This document shows positions 61,043 through 64,000 of a stretch of 64,000 bases of DNA, one piece after another. The notes beneath the pieces are model-generated. The model was given only the letters and a program-made list of their open reading frames with translations, was not told the DNA's origin and did no database searches. The stretch's first letter is position 1, and each line of letters starts with the position of its first letter. Source of the DNA: Deltaproteobacteria bacterium (GTDB lineage Bacteria; Desulfobacterota; JAFDED01). Both the position numbers and the translations under genes were made by a program. Location: NCBI GenBank assembly GCA_019310535.1, contig JAFDED010000003.1, positions 1 to 64,000 of the forward strand, given 5' to 3'.

Positions 61043-63658
61043 CTATTGAACAAACCCCTTTCCTCTCTGAATGGCTTCAATTTTGATCTGGGCAGAAGCC
61101 GCAGAAGGCCAAAGCGGATCGTTTGACTCCGTTGAAAGCTTCACCAGCAGATCCTCTGCTTTTTTCCCATCACCCTCTCGAAGACCTATCAATATCATCC
61201 TGTAAAGAGACCACAAACTGTTGGGATTTGATCTGGATCTGTCGATTAAGTGTTGATACTCGGCTTTCGCATCGGCAAGGCGCCCCGATTGAAAAAACAG
61301 ATCGCCCAGCCTGAGGCGGCATTCATCTAAAAGGGATGCATGGCTGTTTTCCCCGTGGATCTGTATCCACTGAATGTTTTGGCGGTAAAGCCGCTCTGCC
61401 TCTTCAACGTTTCCCCGTTCATGAAAAGCCCTGGCCAGCCAGAATTTCCCCATTGGAGAAAGCCGAGAGGAAATGGGCGCGAGGAGTTGAATTTCGCGGT
61501 CAAAATCTCCTTTACGGAACAAGGCTTCGCCCAGGATTTCCACAGATCTCACATCCAGGTTTGCAATGGTAGTCCCCTCGCGCGATAAGTCCGTAAAAGC
61601 ATCGATAAATTCATCCCATTGTTTTTGGACGATATAGATTTCTCCCAGAGCCCTGAAAATTTCAGCTTTGAGTTCGCTGTCCGAAGCAAGCTTAAAAGCC
61701 TCCCTAAAAATGGGGACGGCATATTCCTTGAGGCCAATCCGTCGGTAGCTCTCGCCGATTTGAAACAGAGTGGTAGCTTTCAATGGTATTTTCTTGTCTT
61801 CTGTCAGCGCTCCCAGATGGACTTTCAACACCTCATCATAACGCCCCGCGCGGTAATCATTTTCCACAAGATGAGAGAAGGCCTCTATCAAGGAATTGTG
61901 CAGCTTTTCAGCAAAAGGTCCTTTTTGGGAAAAACCGAGAGGTTTTTCAAAAAAGCGGATGGCCTGGCGAAAATCTCCCACGTCCATCGCCATCTTCCCC
62001 GCCCTGAAAAAGACTTCTTCCCTGTCCGTGTTCTCAGGTAAAACTCTGGCATACTCAACGTAGATATCCCGAGGAGACAGGCAGTTGCCTTCCATCAATG
62101 CGCTGATCGGCGAATCCCTTTCGGGATATCGCCGCCATAAGTTGGATATGGCAAACAGGAGGACTTCCCGTTGCTCATCATCCTGAGCTTCGTAAAGAGC
62201 ATTCAGCAGGGTGCTGATGGCCTGATCGGGGTTTCCTTCAAGCGCATAAAAATTTGCTATCTGGTGCAGCGCATCGATCTGGGAAGAGGAATCGGTAAAG
62301 AGGTTTACCGCCTGAAAAGCAACTTTTTTAAATGTCTCGGCATCCCTTGTCTTGAAGTATGTTCGAACAATGCTAAATCCTATATCAGCGGGGAGGTCAG
62401 CCATTTCAGGAAATTTTGACAGGGCTCTATTATAGATAATCTTTGCCTTTTTTATCTCTCCGGCTGCCTCCAGAGAGGATCCAAGTTTGAAGATCGCTTC
62501 TCTGAATTTCTCATGATCCGGATATCGATTCACCAACTGCTCAAAACATGCCGATGCCTCTTTGAATTTCGAAGCCTGAAAGAAATTTATCCCCATCAAA
62601 TGCAGGGCTTCAGGGATGTATTCACTGTCAGGATACCGTTCAAGGAGTTCCCGGAGATTGGAATGGGCCTCATGGATCAGTTTCATCTCACTGTAAGCCT
62701 TCACTATACGGAAGAGGGCTTCATGGGCCATTTTAGAGTTCGGAAAGGATAAATAAGCCATCTGATAAGCCTCGATAGCTTCAAGATAGTCCCCGCTTTC
62801 CAGGCCGAGACGATAAAGACATTCGGCAATGGCAAAAAGAACAAACTCCTTATCTCCACCTTTTCCGTCTTCCCTGCTTCGTATCAACCGGTCAAGGGCC
62901 TCACGGTATTTTCCCTCTTTAATGAGGTTCTGAATGGGACTAAAATCTTCTGCCTCCATTTCGTCGTTCTCCTGGGCTTCCCGGAACAAGGGTTCATCAT
63001 CCTCTGCTGAAGAAGGTTCCATTGCCTTGTTCTGGAAAGAAGAAGGCCGCGGATGATCCAACGGCTCTTCTGTTCCTGCGCCTGTCAAATGCTCTGAAGC
63101 TGCGACAGGCCTGTGGGAGGGGCGTTCTCCGTTGGTCTCGGATACTTCCGCCTCTGCAGGATACTTCTCTTTATCGGCTTTTTTGCCTTTTACTTGTTGC
63201 GGAGGTTGTGGGTCTAATTCTGTTGTATTCTGGGAATGAACGCCGGTCCGCTCGGGATTGGTCAAGCCTACCATCAGCCCCCTGTGATCACCAGGAGAAG
63301 GCTCTGAGACGAAAATCTGATACTGAACGGGCATCTTCAGATCCACTACCATGCGCACTTTGCCCGAGGTGTGAATGCCGAAACGAACCCGATGGACAAA
63401 CTGATCGTCCACCTTGAAAGTGGTTTTTTTCAATCCTAAACGGGAATTGTATACATCCACCACCAGACGCCGCGGCCCTATGAGTGTAAAGTATTTATAT
63501 TTTTTAATAGGGTGCTGGGTGTCCAGAAACAGGCGGGTGCGCTCCCGTTCTGACGAGAAGCTAAACCCCATGATCTTCACGGGATTCTCTCCAGCCAGGA
63601 CATGGGTCAACGGGAAGGCCAGCATCAGGATTCCCATGCTCACCAGTACGTTGATCAT
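61043..63658 (-). CDS. periplasmic AMIN-domain TPR protein of the flagellar locus
   Basis: An 871-residue protein with a Sec signal (residues 1-23, VLVSMGILMLAFPLTHVLAG), an AMIN domain (about 28-135; FSSERERTRLFLDT, RLVVDVYNS, VRFGIHTSGKVRMVVDLK), a Pro/Glu-rich linker (135-240), and at least a dozen TPR-like repeats to the C-terminus. AMIN domains bind peptidoglycan-related sites in other proteins. It heads the flagellar transcription unit, with an AAGGGG site before the ATG. Function unknown; a motor-associated envelope scaffold is an inference from position and domains. Confidence 0.85.
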   Translation of the reverse strand: MINVLVSMGILMLAFPLTHVLAGENPVKIMGFSFSSERERTRLFLDTQHPIKKYKYFTLIGPRRLVVDVYNSRLGLKKTTFKVDDQFVHRVRFGIHTSGKVRMVVDLKMPVQYQIFVSEPSPGDHRGLMVGLTNPERTGVHSQNTTELDPQPPQQVKGKKADKEKYPAEAEVSETNGERPSHRPVAASEHLTGAGTEEPLDHPRPSSFQNKAMEPSSAEDDEPLFREAQENDEMEAEDFSPIQNLIKEGKYREALDRLIRSREDGKGGDKEFVLFAIAECLYRLGLESGDYLEAIEAYQMAYLSFPNSKMAHEALFRIVKAYSEMKLIHEAHSNLRELLERYPDSEYIPEALHLMGINFFQASKFKEASACFEQLVNRYPDHEKFREAIFKLGSSLEAAGEIKKAKIIYNRALSKFPEMADLPADIGFSIVRTYFKTRDAETFKKVAFQAVNLFTDSSSQIDALHQIANFYALEGNPDQAISTLLNALYEAQDDEQREVLLFAISNLWRRYPERDSPISALMEGNCLSPRDIYVEYARVLPENTDREEVFFRAGKMAMDVGDFRQAIRFFEKPLGFSQKGPFAEKLHNSLIEAFSHLVENDYRAGRYDEVLKVHLGALTEDKKIPLKATTLFQIGESYRRIGLKEYAVPIFREAFKLASDSELKAEIFRALGEIYIVQKQWDEFIDAFTDLSREGTTIANLDVRSVEILGEALFRKGDFDREIQLLAPISSRLSPMGKFWLARAFHERGNVEEAERLYRQNIQWIQIHGENSHASLLDECRLRLGDLFFQSGRLADAKAEYQHLIDRSRSNPNSLWSLYRMILIGLREGDGKKAEDLLVKLSTESNDPLWPSAASAQIKIEAIQRGKGFVQ

Positions 63659-64000
63659 GTAATCCCCTTGTTTTCACAGAATCTTCACTGTCAATAAAAT
63701 TCAGATGCTTCAGCGGATCGGCAGAAACGCATCCTGCTGTTTTGCCAGAACTGCCTGAGCCACAGAAACACCCGAAGATGGCCGGGGGCCCGGGCAGCCG
63801 GAAGGGTTTTGCACCAGCTTGGTGGATGAATCCGGCGCCGGGCCAGAAAAAATTTCCCTCAGTGGAAAACCTGCACCCCCTCCTCGGGGCTTGAGTTTGT
63901 CCCTTACAATGCGTCCGAATATACTCTTTGGCCGCAGTATGAGCCTCTTACCGTAGTTTTACGCAAAAGAGGGGGTTATTTCCGTGGTCTTTGTTTAATT
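63659..64000. other. window-end region, no clear gene
   Basis: On the minus strand a frame of about 80 codons is open down to a stop at 63710 (YGKRLILRPKSIF, GFPLREIFSG), but it has no ATG and no ribosome site, so I do not call a gene. The upstream control region of the AMIN-TPR gene should be here. Confidence 0.5.

Overview
The window reads as chromosomal DNA of a Gram-negative, flagellated, anaerobe-type bacterium, most likely of the Desulfobacterota (former Deltaproteobacteria). The support is a BamD lipoprotein, an lspA-lgt pair, a tungsten-type aldehyde:ferredoxin oxidoreductase, an FmdB zinc ribbon, a ComA-type phosphosulfolactate synthase, a TauE-type exporter and a flagellar operon run by a cytosolic PAS kinase and an NtrC-type regulator. 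The lineage is inferred from gene content; there is no rRNA in the window to confirm it.

Layout. 0-14 kb: bamD, aldehyde:ferredoxin oxidoreductase, an EamA exporter, a zinc-ribbon protein coupled to pgk, an ADP-ribosylglycohydrolase, a dead ISL3 transposase, gnd, and a set of acid-metabolism genes (2-hydroxyacid dehydrogenase, SDR, stand-alone pyruvate-kinase-C-like domain, MmgE/PrpD). 14-21 kb: fmdB, a MITE-like inverted-repeat element, and a minus-strand histidine operon (hisD, a HAD phosphatase, hisB, hisH, hisA, hisF, hisIE) with a clear sigma70-type promoter. 21-29 kb: a protein built of eleven 21-residue repeats, nadC-birA-coaX, a TauE/SafE exporter, lspA-lgt-acyltransferase.

29.5-50.4 kb: a catabolic island. 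Eight minus-strand genes (two DppBC permease pairs, one binding protein, SDR, creatininase-family hydrolase, gamma-glutamyltransferase) diverge at about 38.6 kb from plus-strand genes (second binding protein, S15/CocE hydrolase, penicillin-binding-fold serine hydrolase, two near-identical M20 peptidases around an iron-sulfur flavoprotein, aconitase X, ComA). None of the hydrolases has a visible signal peptide, so the layout suggests import of a peptide- or amide-like compound followed by hydrolysis in the cytoplasm. No transporter ATPase and no regulator is encoded here. The island sits between two gene corpses, an enolase cut off at its 3' end and a response-regulator receiver remnant, which suggests insertion or rearrangement.

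51-63.7 kb: a flagellar basal-body and export operon on the minus strand, read as AMIN-TPR protein, PAS kinase, NtrC-type regulator, flgB, flgC, fliE, fliF, fliG, fliH, fliI, fliJ and a MotE-like gene. I see no tRNA, rRNA or CRISPR array. The most interesting items are the 21-residue repeat protein, the bracketed catabolic island, the AMIN-TPR protein of the flagellar locus, the MITE-like element at 14.8 kb and the matched palindromes at 7.5-7.7 kb.
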